DNA of 64,000 bases from Euptelea pleiosperma (Eukaryota; Streptophyta; Magnoliopsida; Ranunculales; Eupteleaceae). Where the stretch lies: positions 30,708,674 through 30,772,673 of the forward strand of contig CM068546.1 of the NCBI GenBank assembly GCA_035048495.1, read 5' to 3'. How positions within the stretch are numbered: the stretch's first letter is position 1; each line of letters begins with the position of its first letter. Shown here piece by piece: positions 45,339 through 57,820 of the stretch. The position numbers and the translations under genes were made by a program. A model generated the notes under the pieces. It searched no databases. It had not been told where the DNA came from and saw only the letters and a list, made by a program, of their open reading frames with translations.

Positions 45339-45469
45339 GTTGCAGTCTGTAAGAAGTAACACGGTTTTAAGGGACAAAATATAAATAAATTAATGAAAGA
45401 GCTTCTTGCAGTTCTTTTTTCTGTGCAGTGTGATCACTGTCCACACTAGTACTGATATCGATCTTCCAC

Positions 45470-47085
45470 ATAAACATCAGTATACAGCATAGACAATTTG
45501 TTGAAGATCCAATGTAAGTTAACATAGTCAGAATGAGTTTTTGGTTATGGCCCATCAAAGAGGAGGTGCTGATTCTGTGTTAATGCACAGGTGGGTCATC
45601 CGTACCATGTGAGATGAATACACTAACAAGTAACAACAACAACGATCATTGCAACCACCATATCTTAGACTCCTACATAGTTTTGTGAGTTGTCAGACTG
45701 AAGGAAAATTTTTATGGGACGTCAGCTCTCAAATATACAATGATGGACTTCAGCAGGATCAATACTACAAGGTCTAAATTACATTGTATGTGAGTGTTCA
45801 TAGTTTCTACGTAATGAGTCATGTTTCTACACTCCATTGGAGTCAATTTTTCTGTGCAGCAACCCACTTTACAATACCGTATGCAAACATGTGATCTGGG
45901 GTTCAATTAGAAGTTGCTTCTAGTAAACATGCAAAGGCATGAATGATGTATTCTCACCATTATTAGATCTCTTATTATTCTATACACATACTTCAGAAGT
46001 AGAAGATACCTCACCCTTAGATTTCATCAAGCACATCCACTTGCATGCAGCATAGACAATGTGTTGAAGATCCAATGTAAGATAGCAGAATGATTTTTTT
46101 TAATTATGGCCCATCAAAGAGGTGCTGACTCTGTGTTGATGCACAGGTGGGTCATGCATACCATGTGATATGAATACTAACAAGTAACAACCACAATGAT
46201 CATTGCAACCACCACATCTTAGACTCCTACATAATTTTATGAGTTGTTAGACTGAAGGTAACGTTTATGAGACATCAGCTATCGTATATACAGTAATGGA
46301 CTTCAGAAGGATCAGTACTACAAAATCTAAATTACATTGTACATGATTGTTCATAGTTTCTACATGAAGAGTCATGTTTCTACACCCCATTGGAGTCAAC
46401 TTTTCTGTTCACAACCCACTTCACAATAGGGTATCAAGACGTGTGATCTGGGGTTCAATTAGAAGTTGCTTCAAATAAAAGTAAATATGAAAGGCCTGAA
46501 CACGTTTTCTCACCATTATTAGATCTAAGAATCTTAATATACATTTAATATAGTTCTTATAATTCTATAAACATACTTCAGAATTAGAACATACATCACC
46601 CTTAGATTTCATCAAGCATATCCATTTGCATGGGAATCATTATCAACAAATAAAACAAAGTGACGTTAAGGCACTCAACGAAGCAATGAGTGCATGACCC
46701 CAAGCATCACATGCACAATAAACCAAAGTTGAATAAATATAGTTCTTATTATTCAATAAACATACTTATTAAGTATTTCATCAAGCATACCCATTTGCAT
46801 GAGAATCATAATCAACAAATACAACAAAATGACTTTAAGCACTCAAAGAAGCAATGAACACACGAACCCAAACATCACATGCACAATAACAGCAGAACAT
46901 TTATTATTTCTTAGAGGAAAAAGATATCTACAATGTCTAGTTAACTTGCAAGTTTTATACTCAAAGAAGCAATGAGTGCATGACCCCAAACATCACGTGC
47001 ACAATAGCATAATTCCTATTATTTCTTGGAGGAAAACGATATCTACAATGTTTAGTTAATTTGCAATTTTACACTGCAATTGACT
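45470..47085. repeat. Local tandem duplications upstream of the IDM2/3-like gene
   Basis: A unit of about 565 bp at 45,480-45,975 recurs at 46,045-46,530 ('gttgaagatccaatgtaag', 'atggcccatcaaagagg', 'tgatctggggttcaattagaag'). Smaller repeats follow: 'atttcatcaagcatatccatttgcatg' at about 46,605 and 46,775, 'caatgagtgcatgacccca' at 46,684 and 46,970, and 'gatatctacaatgtctagttaa' at 46,923 and 47,038. No coding frame persists across copies. Confidence 0.75.
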
Positions 47086-47285
47086 CTCAGATTTGAATTT
47101 TGGACAAACTAGTGAAAACTAAACAAAGCTAAGGTACGATCCCATCAACCAGTACAGTGTGATACACAATCCAATGACCTAGACAACTAATGAACATTTA
47201 ATCACTAAATAAAGGTAAGGGACAACCCCTTCGACCAGAACAGTGTAGTGAACACACTCTGATTATTAGAACTAGACACCAAATG

Positions 47286-49036
47286 ACAAATCAAAGAGTT
47301 GTCATTGAAGCAATGTACTAGAACTTGTAGAGTCAACTCAAAAATTGGCCAAATTGACTCAATAGGCTTCAAGTTGATTTGATCTAAAACTCAACCAACA
47401 AAAAAAATGATGACCACTCGAGTCTGCTCGTCAAATTACTCAAAAACTTGGTCAATAGACGAGCCGAGAAATTAAATGAGTCGTGATAGTAGGTTTTGTT
47501 TAAATAAAAGCATTTTTGTCCAAATGCCGAGGATTACTTAAAAGCAACGGAATCCTATATTGAGAAGCCAAACAATTACGTCCGACCCTTTTGTTTACAA
47601 TAAACGGTTCCTGATATTGGAAGCCAAAAATAATTGATATATTTCTTATAGGAGAAAGAGATGTTTTTGTTCATTTAATTTTACCGAGAATAGCTTATTG
47701 TTATTTAACTAAGGGTTGAGGAAAAAAAGAGATAAATAAATTGAACTTTTAAGCTGCAAAATCCTACAATAGTGCACTTCAGGTGGACACCTCTAACGCC
47801 GAGGCATTGAAAAATTTGTAAGAGTGAGGCATACATCTTTCCTAAAGCCACAGTGGATGATCCGTATACTTTGTGAGCTTTTACTTTTTTATACAATTAT
47901 ACTTAGCTTCATGGTGTTATTGGGATTGGGGAAGTCTCACCTTGAGGTGGGCATTGAGACGTTAGCCTCAAATACCTTTTAAATATATGTATATATAACA
48001 GTCTACACTATGTAGAGATTAACCTATGGATTGGATGGTTACTCTTCTATATCAGTTTAATTTTGCATTGAAGATCTACTACAACAAACATATCATTCAA
48101 TGAGTCCCACCCCCTGCATGTGAACTGCATGTTGAATGAGGATGGCATAATCGTTTGTGGAGGAAGAGAATACTAGATGATCTCTTTCTTATCACATTAA
48201 ATTCTGATTTCTAGGTTCACGCGATTTGGGCCACAAATTCTGATTTCTGATTCCTAGATGTTCTCTTTCTTATCGCATTAAATTCTGATATCTAGGTCCA
48301 CACGATTTGTTCACATGGTTTAGTTCCACATCAAAAGAAAACATCATCAAGAAACCCACATTCTAAATAAGACTTGAAAGTCCTTGCTTTCTTTAGGTTT
48401 TAAATGGCTTTCCAATATCAGAAACCGTTTGGATTCTCAATATAGGATTCCTTTGCTTTTAAGCAATCCTCGGCAATTGGACAAAAATGCTCTTATTTAA
48501 ACCAAACCTATTATCACGACTCATCTAATTTCTCGGCTCGTCTATTGACCAAGTTTTTGAGTAATTTGATGAACATACTCGAATGTTCATCATTTTTTTT
48601 TTGGTTAGTTTTCGTCAGATTCAAAACCCCCAAAGCTATCATCAATGATAGGGGTGCACATTTCTGCAATAGGATCTTTGAGCAGCTTATGAAAAAGTAA
48701 GGGGCCACCCACAAGGTAGCCCTAGCTTATCATCCTCAGACCAGTTGTCAGGTAGAAGTCTCGAACAGTCAAATAAAGCAAATCTTAGAGAAAACAATCA
48801 ATACTACTCGTAAAGACTGGTCTACCTATTTTACTAACTCTCTTTCGGCTTATCGTACTGCCTTCAAGACTCCTCTGAATATGTCTCCGTATCGGTTGGT
48901 TTTTGGGAAACCCTATCACCTCCCTATAGAGTTAGAGCATCGTGCCATCAAATCAACTTGAAGCCTATTGAGTCGATTGGCCATGTTTTGAGTTGACTCC
49001 ACAAGTTCTAGTACCTTGCTTCATGCTTTAGGCCAT
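47286..49036. repeat. Long inverted repeat, arms about 330 and 620 bp
   Basis: The left arm (about 47,296-47,625) and the right arm (about 48,409-49,030) are inverse: 'actagaacttgtagagtcaactcaaaa', 'aataggcttcaagttgatttgat', 'ttactcaaaaacttggtcaatagacgagccgag' and 'agcatttttgtccaa' all recur reversed. The right arm is longer because it contains a gypsy integrase scrap (48,620-48,945). The loop (about 47,626-48,408) has nothing I recognise. No TSD was resolved. Confidence 0.75.
48620..48945 (+). pseudogene. Ty3/gypsy integrase core fragment
   Basis: One frame shows the second half of the integrase catalytic core: KAIINDRGAHFCNRIFEQL, then after an in-frame TAA at about 48,698 [20 protein letters not shown], and later [20 protein letters not shown] and [11 protein letters not shown]. 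The metal-binding Asp of the NDRG motif and the Glu of the QVEVSN motif are present; the first catalytic Asp and all other domains are missing. It lies in one arm of the surrounding inverted repeat. Confidence 0.88.
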
Positions 49037-49039
49037 TAA

Positions 49040-50460
49040 AACGACTCATCCCACACTTCCACATTTACATTCAATGTTGACTTTTTCCGGCAAATACTCT
49101 CAATATCACCTCAAAATGTTCAACCTTCAAATCACAAGACTTGTCCCTCCACTACAGAATCGTTAATGCATTAACTAGGTGAGGGTACAGGCCCACAATA
49201 TCTCATTATCACACCTCAATGGACCTGAAGTCTTATTGTCCAGTAAAGATATAGTGAAAATGCACTGCCTTGCCCATCTATCCTGTTTCATGCCCCATGT
49301 TAACAGGTGTCAGCAGAAACAGGAGTGAGGGTTCAGCAACAAACAAATAGACCAAAGAAGAATAATGCAACTTCATGGCCTGCAAGAAGGGAACACCCCG
49401 ACAAGCAAGGCTTAGGCCTAATGATCACTGTAGGGTTCAGCTCACTCCTACCACCATAATCCGCCATAATTGGGTCATCCATCCCCCAGCACCCTAAGCA
49501 CTCTTCTTTACCAAAAAAAGATTACGCGACTTACCTTCTAAATCTGAACCTACTAATAAGTGTAAATAACAAAATTATAAATCCAAATATATTAAGAAAC
49601 ACAATCTGCAACATTGTTTCAATTATTGATTTATTTATGTTTGTGCAGTTTGTGCATTACTTGTTCACTGAATGTATGTTATCATTCCTGTATACATAAG
49701 ACTTACAACATAAGCAACAACAGCCTTTACATTTTCGACATTACGATATTCAGTCACAAAATCAATAGTTACTGGCTACTCAAAAGTTTCACTGATTCAT
49801 TCACATACAGGAGTATAATCATACATGTCTAGAGTTAGCAAAATAACCGCTTTAGCGATAAAGAATATCTTGCCCCAAAAATATTCCAGATAAACTAGGT
49901 AAGTTCTTGAAACAGAAACACATCTTTTACAGTCTGGCTGCCCTTCTCAGAACGCAAGAGATGCCTAAGAAAGCTCGACCTCATTAGTACTCAACAGCAA
50001 TTACATGCGTTGGAATTGCAGCAATTGCTTAGCAGCAGATACAAAAGCAGCATCAATGAAGAATAAAGAAATGTTGTTGTCATGCAGCTTAGCACTGACA
50101 CATGCATTGGTGTCAGACATCCTGATCCCAACCAACACAATATGGTGAGTTGGTGTCATGTCTTTATAGTTGATTCAAGATATTATGATCATAAGCATCC
50201 AGCTAATGGATTCCTGGGGCGTAGGTAAGCAGGGTTCTACAATGTAAACTTCCATGCTACGGAGTATGGTCAGAAGGTTAATAAATACTGAATCAGCTTT
50301 ACGGATATCAGCATCAAAGTGAATGGGTTTCAAGTTTGGAGGTAAGCAGGCACCTGCAATGAAAATGTTTGAGCTAGAGTATGATCAGAGGGTTAATAAA
50401 TATTCAATCAAATCTATGGCGTGAGCATCCAAGCTATTAACTCAACGGAAAAAGATGGGA
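49040..50460. other. Intergenic, with a diverged tandem repeat near 50.2-50.4 kb
   Basis: About 50,180-50,300 and 50,305-50,430 share 'ggtaagcagg', 'agtatggtcagaaggttaataaatactgaatca' and 'catccaagctaatg'-like segments. The rest shows nothing recognisable and no gene. Confidence 0.45.
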
Positions 50461-50464
50461 CATG

Positions 50465-50673
50465 TGTTATCATATACGTATTTCTATGTACATCTCATGT
50501 ATAACCCCTTGAGGGTATTTTTGTCTTTTTTGTATTCTCCTTTACATAAATAAGAATTATGGAGTCATTGTGACCTAAGCACAATAGACATCCTTTCTTC
50601 TCTCCTCTATCCTCTCTATTCTCTCCTCTCTTCTCTAAAACCTAAACTTAACCCTAATTCCTTGAATTCAACT
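50465..50673 (+). repeat. 5' LTR of the copia element (209 bp)
   Basis: Begins TGTTATCATATACG and ends TTGAATTCAACT. The end is ..CT rather than the usual ..CA, in both LTRs. It contains an 'acataaataag' TATA-like stretch and a CT-rich 3' half. Confidence 0.93.
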
Positions 50674-50686
50674 TGGTATTAGAGCC
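50674..50686 (+). other. Primer-binding site of the copia element
   Basis: TGGTATTAGAGCC directly follows the 5' LTR and is complementary to initiator tRNA-Met with one mismatch. Confidence 0.88.
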
Positions 50687-51364
50687 CTATTGAAGATTTT
50701 TTAAGAGAATTCGAACAAGAGCGCAACCAGCAAATGATGACATCATCAGAGCCACACGGCTGACGTCATCACCCGTACGGACAGGGTACTCCTCTCACCC
50801 TGAAACTCTAGGGTTTGATAGATCTTGATTTTTAGATGTTTTCGGTGATTTTTTGAGAATTTTTGGAGTACATCTGGTTGGTTTTTTGCTCAATATTCCA
50901 AAAAAATCAGGAAAAATCGTTTTTCGAACCAGTTCCTTTTTGGAACCCTTCTCAGCTTTTTTCCTTGGTTTTTTTCCATCGATTTGGTCATCTACTATCA
51001 TATCTACATGCTCATACTCTTTTTTTTCCAAACCATTGAGTATTGAAGGTGTTGTGAGGGTTTTTCACACCCTAGTTACCGCCGGCAACGTTATTAAGTC
51101 CTATAGGACTTTCGGTTGGGCTCCAAACTTCCCCAACTTGACCTCAAACCTCCACAAATGCCTTCTAATGGCGCTCTAGGATGCTTTTATTCATCCTTAT
51201 GGTGTTGCTCCCTATCCATAATCCTATTTTTTTGATGTTCAAAGGTCTATATGGGTGTTCCTTGCTCACCTGCTCTCATTAGGAATCTGTCTTTTGCTCT
51301 TGGAAACTTTTTTTGGGTATTGTAGGTTTTGTTCTTGCCCCCTTCACCCCTTTGCTTCCTTGTT

Positions 51365-52602
51365 ATGGCAAATCCACATCCCTCGGGCACTCCATCTCCC
51401 TCGGATACTCCCTCAGTCTCAGTTGTTAGCACAGACTCCTCTTCCAGAGGCACTGGAGGACTTATGATGCAACAAGTGATGTATGAGAACCCCGGGTTGC
51501 AGATTACATCAGTTAACTCAATGGCACTAATTATCTGGAGTGGGCTAGAGCAGCACGTTTGTTTATTGGAGGCCATGGGAAGATGGGACACTGCACAGGA
51601 CGAACAAAAGAGCCTAAGGAAAATGATTCCATGTTTGATCAATGGGAAACTGAGAACCTTTCGGTTCAATCTTGGTTGGTCAACTCCATGGAGCCTCACA
51701 TTAGTTGTGGTTTCCTCTTCATGCGTACAGCCCAGGATGTGTGGGAAACCGCCAAGAAGACCTACTCACAGCATCAGAACACTGGTAGAGCATATCAGTT
51801 GAAGCAGAGCATCTCTCGTCTTCGCCAGGGTGACAAGTCCCTCTCTGATTATTTTGCAACACTTCAGAGTATGTGGGAGGAGTTAGACTATTACTATTCA
51901 TAGCACCCTCCTACTCCAGACGAGGTAGTCATCTACTAGAAGCACCTTGATGAAGGCAGGATATTTGAGTTCCTTTCTGGACTCAACTCCTCTTATGAGT
52001 TGGCTAGGGTTCAGATCCTCAGCAGCCGTACTCCTTTGCCCTCTCTTAGCGAGGTTTATTCATATATGTAGAGTGAGGAGAGTCGCCGACTATACTCCCA
52101 GGATGAGTTTCCAGTTCACGAGAGATTAGCGCTTGTCACCTCATCGCCTATGCAGACTCATGCCCCTCATGCTCTTGCATCCGCTTCAAAGCCTCAGCAG
52201 ACTCAGGGGAGTCGACCCCCTCAGTTCGCTACTCCCTCAGCTGGCCGACCTTCGTCCTCCAAGGAGAGGTCCAAGTGTGACTTCTGTGGTCGCCTTGGGC
52301 ATGTGAGAGCAACTTGCTGGAAGTTACATAGTCGCCCTCAGTCGTCTGCTCCTCGCTCCAGTCAGTCCAGCTCTTCTGGTGCCCATTCAGCTAGTATGGA
52401 TACCTCCACACCATCTCCAGGCCAGTCTCACCAGAGTTCTTCCTCACAGGCATCTGCTGGTCCTTTGGCTGCATCTGAGCTTGCCGGGCTTCGACGCTTG
52501 CTCTCTCAACTGGATGGTCCTACTGCCACATCCTCCTTTGCTCAGTCAGGTATCATCAGATCTGCCCATCATGTGTCCAATTCCGCTCCCAGTCCTCCAT
52601 AG
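51365..52602 (+). pseudogene. Copia gag, interrupted
   Basis: Starts MANPHPSGTPSPSDTPS; a frame change near 51,540-51,560 leads into the gag core (FDQWETENLSVQSWLVNSM, SLSDYFATLQSMWEEL). A CCHC zinc knuckle lies at 52,276-52,320 (CDFCGRLGHVRATC), used for RNA packaging. Stops at 51,901, 51,937, 52,069 and 52,600 break it. Confidence 0.88.
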
Positions 52603-55600
52603 ATCATTGATTCAGGGGCTTCGGAACACATAACGGGTATGTCTTCTTTATTTTCTAGCTATTTCATTTGTTATGGCCGAGATAAGGTTAGAACTGCAGA
52701 TGGCACTTTATCTTCTATATCTGGGAAAATGGCTGTTCTTCCCTCTCCTCAACTGCCACTTGCATCTGTTTTACATGTCCCCAATTTCACATCTAACCTA
52801 TTATCTGTTGGCGCTCTTACTAAATCTTTGAATTGCAATGTGACTTTCTTTCCTTCATACTATGTCTTTCAGGACCTCGAGACGAGGAGGACGATTGGCA
52901 CTGGACATAAAGCTGATGGACTCTACCTTCTTGATGGACGGCCTTCTGAGCTAACAGCATTGCAGTCTTCTAGTAGTAGTAGGAGTAGAATAGCTTCTGT
53001 GTTATGTTGGCATGCCCGTCTGGGGCATGTCTCTTTTCAGTACCTCAAACTGTTATTTCCCGCTTTATTTACTTCTGTCTTGTTATCTGACTTGCATTGT
53101 AAGACCTGTGAGCTCTCGAAACATTGTCGATCTACTTATCCTTCAAGAGGTAATCGAACTTATGTTTCCTTTGATCTCGTGCATTCTGATGTGTGGGGTC
53201 CTTCCCCTGTGATTTCCATTTTTGGCTTCCGCTACTTTGTTACTTTTGTTTATGACTATTCTCGATGTACATGGGTTTATCTTATGAAAACCAAAGATGA
53301 GGTTCATGCCATTTTTAAGGGTTTTCATAAGATAATCCTCACTCAGTATGGTGCCTCCATCAAGGTCCTTCGTTCTGACCAGGGTGACGAGTATATATAT
53401 GGGGGGCTCCAGCAATATTTTTTAGACCATGGGATTTGTCACCAAAACTCTTGCAGTTACACCCCTCAACAAAATGGTGTAGCTGAAAGAAAGATGCGAC
53501 ATCTGACTGAGGTGGCTCGATCTCTTTTGATCGGCTCCAAAGTCCCCAAATCTTATTGGTCGGATGCAGTTTTAACTGCTGCTTATTTGACTAACAGAAT
53601 GCCTTCTCGTGTTCTCAACTTCAAGTCTCCTCTACAGGTTCTTACTCCTGATGCTACCTTACTCACAATCCCTCCTCGTATCTTTGGGTGTGTATGCTAT
53701 GTACACATCCTTGGTCATCATCGTACCAAACTTGATCTCAAAGCACTTAAATGTGTATTTTTGGGTTACTCTCCTTCCCATAAAGGGTATAAGTGTTATC
53801 ATCCTTCCACAGGAAAGAAGTTTGTGTCCATGGATGTTACCTTTAGAGAGGATCTACCTTTTTTCTCCACCTCTCTTCAGGGGGAGACTAGTAGTGAAGA
53901 GAGGTGTGAGGATGTTCCTCTTCCTACTATATTACTCTCTCCTCCCTATCTTGAGAGGTCTTAGACTACTCTACCTGCTACTAAGGCTGACAACGCTCCT
54001 GCTCAAAAGGAGCTCATCGTCTATCGCAGAAGGGAGAAAGTCACAGCTGATCCTGTTCCAGTGGTACCATCCTCGGATCGAGGTAATTCTCCTTCTCTCT
54101 CTATATCTGTCATCTCTCCTTCTACTGATACTTCTGATCTTCCAATTGCTTTAAGAAAAAGAGTCAGAAGCTGCACTCAGCATCCTCTGAGCCACTTTGT
54201 CTCCTATGATGCCTTGTCCCCCTTCTATAAAGCCTTTGTCACGTCCCTTTCCACTATTCCTATATCTTCTTCAGTGGCAGAAGGATTAGCTCAACCAAGA
54301 TGGAAAGCGGCTATGATAGACGAAATGAGAGCTCTGGACAAGAATAGGACATGAGAGCTTGTTGACTTGCCAAGAGGCAAGAAACCTGTGGGTTGCAGAT
54401 GGGTATTCATAGTCAAGTACAAGGCAGACAGGTCAATTGAGAAGTACAATGCGAGATTAGTTGCCAAGGGGTACACCCAGACCTATGGGATTGACTATGT
54501 GGAGACCTTTGCACTTGTGGCAAAGATGAACTCCATCAGGGTGTTGTTGTCATTGGCAGCAAACCAAGAGTGGCCTTTGCATCAGCCGGACGTGAAGAAT
54601 GCTTTTCTTCATGGGGACCTACATGAAGAAGTGTACATGGTTCCTCCTCCTGGATTCACTCCACCGGGAAATAGTAGCAAGGTGTGTCGACTGAAAAAAG
54701 CCCTATATGGGCTTAAACAATCTCCAATGGCATGGTTCGAGAGATTTACCCTAGCTGTAAAGAAGCTAGGTTATACTCAAAGTCAGGCCGATCACACCCT
54801 CTTTGTGAAACATCAAGGGAAGAACACCACTGCCCTCATCGTTTATGTTGATGACATCATTCTCACAGGGAATGAGAAGAGGTGGCTAAGCTAAAGCGTC
54901 AGTTAGCAGAGGAATTTGAAATCAAAGATCTAGGACCTCTCAAGTACTTCCTAGGCATCGAAGTTGCAAGATCTAGTCAGGGGATCTTTATCTCTCAGAG
55001 GAAGTATGTCTTAGATTTGTTGCAAGACTTAGGCAAGTTGGGTACCAAATCAGTGGATACTCCTATAGAGCAGAATCACCAGTTAGCAGATGCCAGTGGT
55101 GAGCTACTACAGGATGTAGGAAGCTTTCAGAGACTAGTTGGGCGTTTGATCTATCTCTCTCTGACTCGACCCGACATTGCCTATGCAGTGAGTGTGATCA
55201 GTTAGTATATGCACTCACCCAGAGGTGTTCATCTAGAGGCAGCACATCGGAAGTCTTCTGTTTGAGAAGAATGGCCACATGCGTGTAGAGGCGTATACCG
55301 ATGCAGATTGGGCAGGAGCCAAAGATGATCGGAGGTCTACTTCTGGATATTGCACCGTTGTTGGAGGCAATTTGATCACTTGGAGAAGCAAGAAACAACC
55401 AGTAGTCGCCAGATCTAGTGCAGAAGCCGAATTTAGAGCAATAGCTCATGGTTTGTGTGAGATGCTATGGTTGAAAGTGTTGGTTGCTGAACTTGGTTTC
55501 CCCGTCTCAGGGTCTGTGAGCTTGTATTGTGACAACAAGGCCGCCATCAGCATTGCTCACAATCCTGTTCAGCATGATCGTGCCAAACATATTGAGGTGG

Positions 55601-55749
55601 ATCGACACTTCATTAGAGAGAAGACTGTTTCTGGGGTAGTGTGCACCCCATTTGTGAAGACTAATGAGCAGGTTGCAGATGTTTTCACAAAAGGAGTTCC
55701 CAGCTGGCAAGCTGGCAACTCCATAAGTGTTTATGCAAGTTGGGCATGA
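52603..55749 (+). pseudogene. Copia pol (protease, integrase, RT, RNase H), interrupted
   Basis: In order: the protease active site DSGAS just after the stop at 52,600; integrase with an HHCC-type zinc region (HARLGH..CKTCELSKH) and the catalytic acidic residues in HSDVWG, RSDQGDEY and NGVAERK; RT with VDVKNAF-like QPDVKNAFLHGDL and YVDD at about 54,844-54,855; RNase H with YTDADWAG, SSAEAEFRA and DNKAAI. Stops at 53,962, 54,352 and 55,203, a frame change just after YVDD and a short deletion near 55,250 break it. Confidence 0.92.
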
Positions 55750-55765
55750 GAGATATCTATGCGCC

Positions 55766-55779
55766 AACTTGAGGGGGAG
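55766..55779 (+). other. Polypurine tract of the copia element
   Basis: AACTTGAGGGGGAG directly before the 3' LTR; it primes plus-strand DNA synthesis in this element class. Confidence 0.85.
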
Positions 55780-56000
55780 TGTTATCATATACGTATTCCT
55801 ATACGTATTTCTATGTACATCTCATGTATAACCCCTTGAGGGTATTTTTGTCTTTTTTGTATTCTCCTTTACATAAATAAGAATTATGGAGTCATTGTGA
55901 CCTAAGCACAATAGACATCATTTCTTCTCCTCTATCCTCTCTATTCTCTCTTCTCTCTTCTCTAAAACCTAAACCTAACCCTAATTCCTTGAATTCAACT
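55780..56000 (+). repeat. 3' LTR of the copia element (221 bp)
   Basis: Identical to the 5' LTR except for a 12-bp tandem duplication near its start (ATACGTATTCCT before ATACGTATTTCT), two substitutions and two compensating 2-bp indels in the CT-rich part. Confidence 0.93.
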
Positions 56001-56005
56001 ACATG

Positions 56006-57465
56006 GTCCCTAAAATATAGAAGACTTCATAGATTAGAGGTTTAAAACCATCCTATTTGAGTTGATTTTTGGCATAAGAGATCTCCTAGGCAAGACCCAT
56101 TGTAGGGTCCTACCATCCTGCACGTGTTTGGGTACACCACTTCTTGGGAATAACAGTCATTTTTTAATACTAGTACCATAGATTGCCGTTTCTGAACCAA
56201 GTATCATCGATCCAGGTGTTAGGACTCCTGAGTACTAATATGGTAGGTAGCACAAAACTAGGAGAAAAGAATAAATTGTTTAAGTGTCCAACAAATTAAA
56301 GGGGTCCTAATGTAGTAGTTAGCATTAAATTCAGAAGGTAATGAAGATTTAAGTTGTCTAACAAATTAATAAGAGATGATTGCAGGGAGATTTTTTGATA
56401 CGGTTTGGACGGAGAATTGAAGTTTTGGTGGGGCTATTTATGTATAGCAAAAAACAAAAAAAAAAACAAGATTAATGTTTTAAGGAGAAAAAAATTGTGT
56501 GTGCTTGGCACTTTGGAGGCTTGGGTTTCCTCAAACTAACCCCCTCTCTCTCTTCTTTTCTTCCCTATTTTCTTCTGTTCTTTAATCACCATTGATAGAA
56601 GGCCATAGAAATGATTAGACATGAAAAAGAACACATACGATATGGACTTCGGAACTTAGACCTGCCAAAGTATAAAGATTTATGATTTAAATACAAGCAA
56701 GTTGTACTTAATAAATCGAAATCAGAGCGATCAGTGTCCATAACCTCTCCCAGCAAAAATTAAGTTTTTAAAACTAATTTTTCTCCTCGTTGATAGCTCC
56801 ACAAATCCAAAACTATAGACCCATTTGACAAATACCGAACCCACTAATCGTTCGAAGGTCCATTATAAGTTTTCAGACAACAGTAACTGATCCAGACAAA
56901 AGCAGAAGACTAAAAATCAAAACCCTAACATGCAGAAACCTGTGATAAACACTACATTAGAACTAACCATCACTCCCGTCATGCAATTTCACAAACTAAA
57001 ACTAGTATGAAAGACTACAAACATAGACAACTAAGATTCTATCAAGTTTATTCAGAACTACAGAACTGAAATCGAAGCTGAATAATTGAACGTCTTACAA
57101 AAACATCTGAGAAAAATGAAACAAACCCAGATAAGATGGTGAGTTGATCAAGACAAACCGAGCAGAACGAACTGATCTGATGAGCCAGATGCTAGAGTGA
57201 TTGAACAGGAGAGGAAAAAATAGAGAACGGAAGAGAAATTGATATTCCTTTTGCCCTGGCAGACCTAAACGCAGAGGTTTAGGCTTCAAAAGTAAAAGTG
57301 GGATTATGGGAGAGTGTGAGCGGGGAGCACCGAAACTTGTTAAACGATCCGGGTTGCATGCACGCGGACTGGAAGTCCAAAATCAAATTGAATGTGCGGC
57401 TGGGGGAAAAAGTTTGCTCCACGCGCCAAAATAAGGTTTTTTTTTTTTTTTGCTGAAGTTACTCC
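56006..57465. other. Intergenic, no gene seen
   Basis: AT-rich. A mild GC rise at 57,090-57,330 on the minus side could be a first exon or leader, but no supported coding frame exists. Confidence 0.35.
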
Positions 57466-57469
57466 CTTG

Positions 57470-57820
57470 TGTGTAGTACAACTTTGCTGACGGACGATAA
57501 TATTAGTCACGTGGCACACTCTTAGAGACCACTGACCGTATGGATGCTTGGCACATGCCGCACATCCCTAGGTGGACCTACATACCAAAATCGGCCTGAT
57601 TAGTAATTTCAAACCTTTGGATCTTTGTACCCAATTAACCCCAAATAATGTTTACGGTTAAAAATCAACCCATGAAAACGACTCGGATCTAAGGCTTAGA
57701 AATCACTAAGCAGATTGATTTTGGTATGTAAGTCCACCTAGGGATGACTATTCTATGGTCTATAAGAATATGGCACATGGCTCATAATACAGACTTCGGT
57801 CAGCAAAGTTCTACTCCTCG
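57470..57820. mobile_element. Family-A MITE with F-like ends
   Basis: The ends GTAGTACAACTTTGCTGAC and GTCAGCAAAGTTCTACTC are inverse and resemble the GGAGTAAAACTT terminus of family F. The interior is family A ('gaccgtatggatgcttggc', 'aatcggcctgattagtaatttc'), with TCACGTGGC on the left. The target duplication was not resolved. Confidence 0.6.

Larger units (their letters stand above)
50465..56000 (+). mobile_element. Ty1/copia LTR retrotransposon, complete but coding-dead
   Basis: A 5.5-kb element with two LTRs, PBS, gag-protease-integrase-RT-RNaseH order (copia order) and polypurine tract. The flanks ACATG (50,460-50,464) and ACATG (56,001-56,005) are a perfect 5-bp target duplication. 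The coding part has in-frame stops at 51,901, 51,937, 52,069, 52,600, 53,962, 54,352 and 55,203, and frame changes near 51,550, 54,885 and 55,250. The LTRs differ by two substitutions and three small indels. It cannot make a full polyprotein. Confidence 0.95.

Noticed and set aside
45470..47085. CRISPR-like array suggested by repeated blocks
   Set aside because: Repeat units are long, few and diverged, with no constant repeat/spacer spacing; this is eukaryotic tandem duplication.
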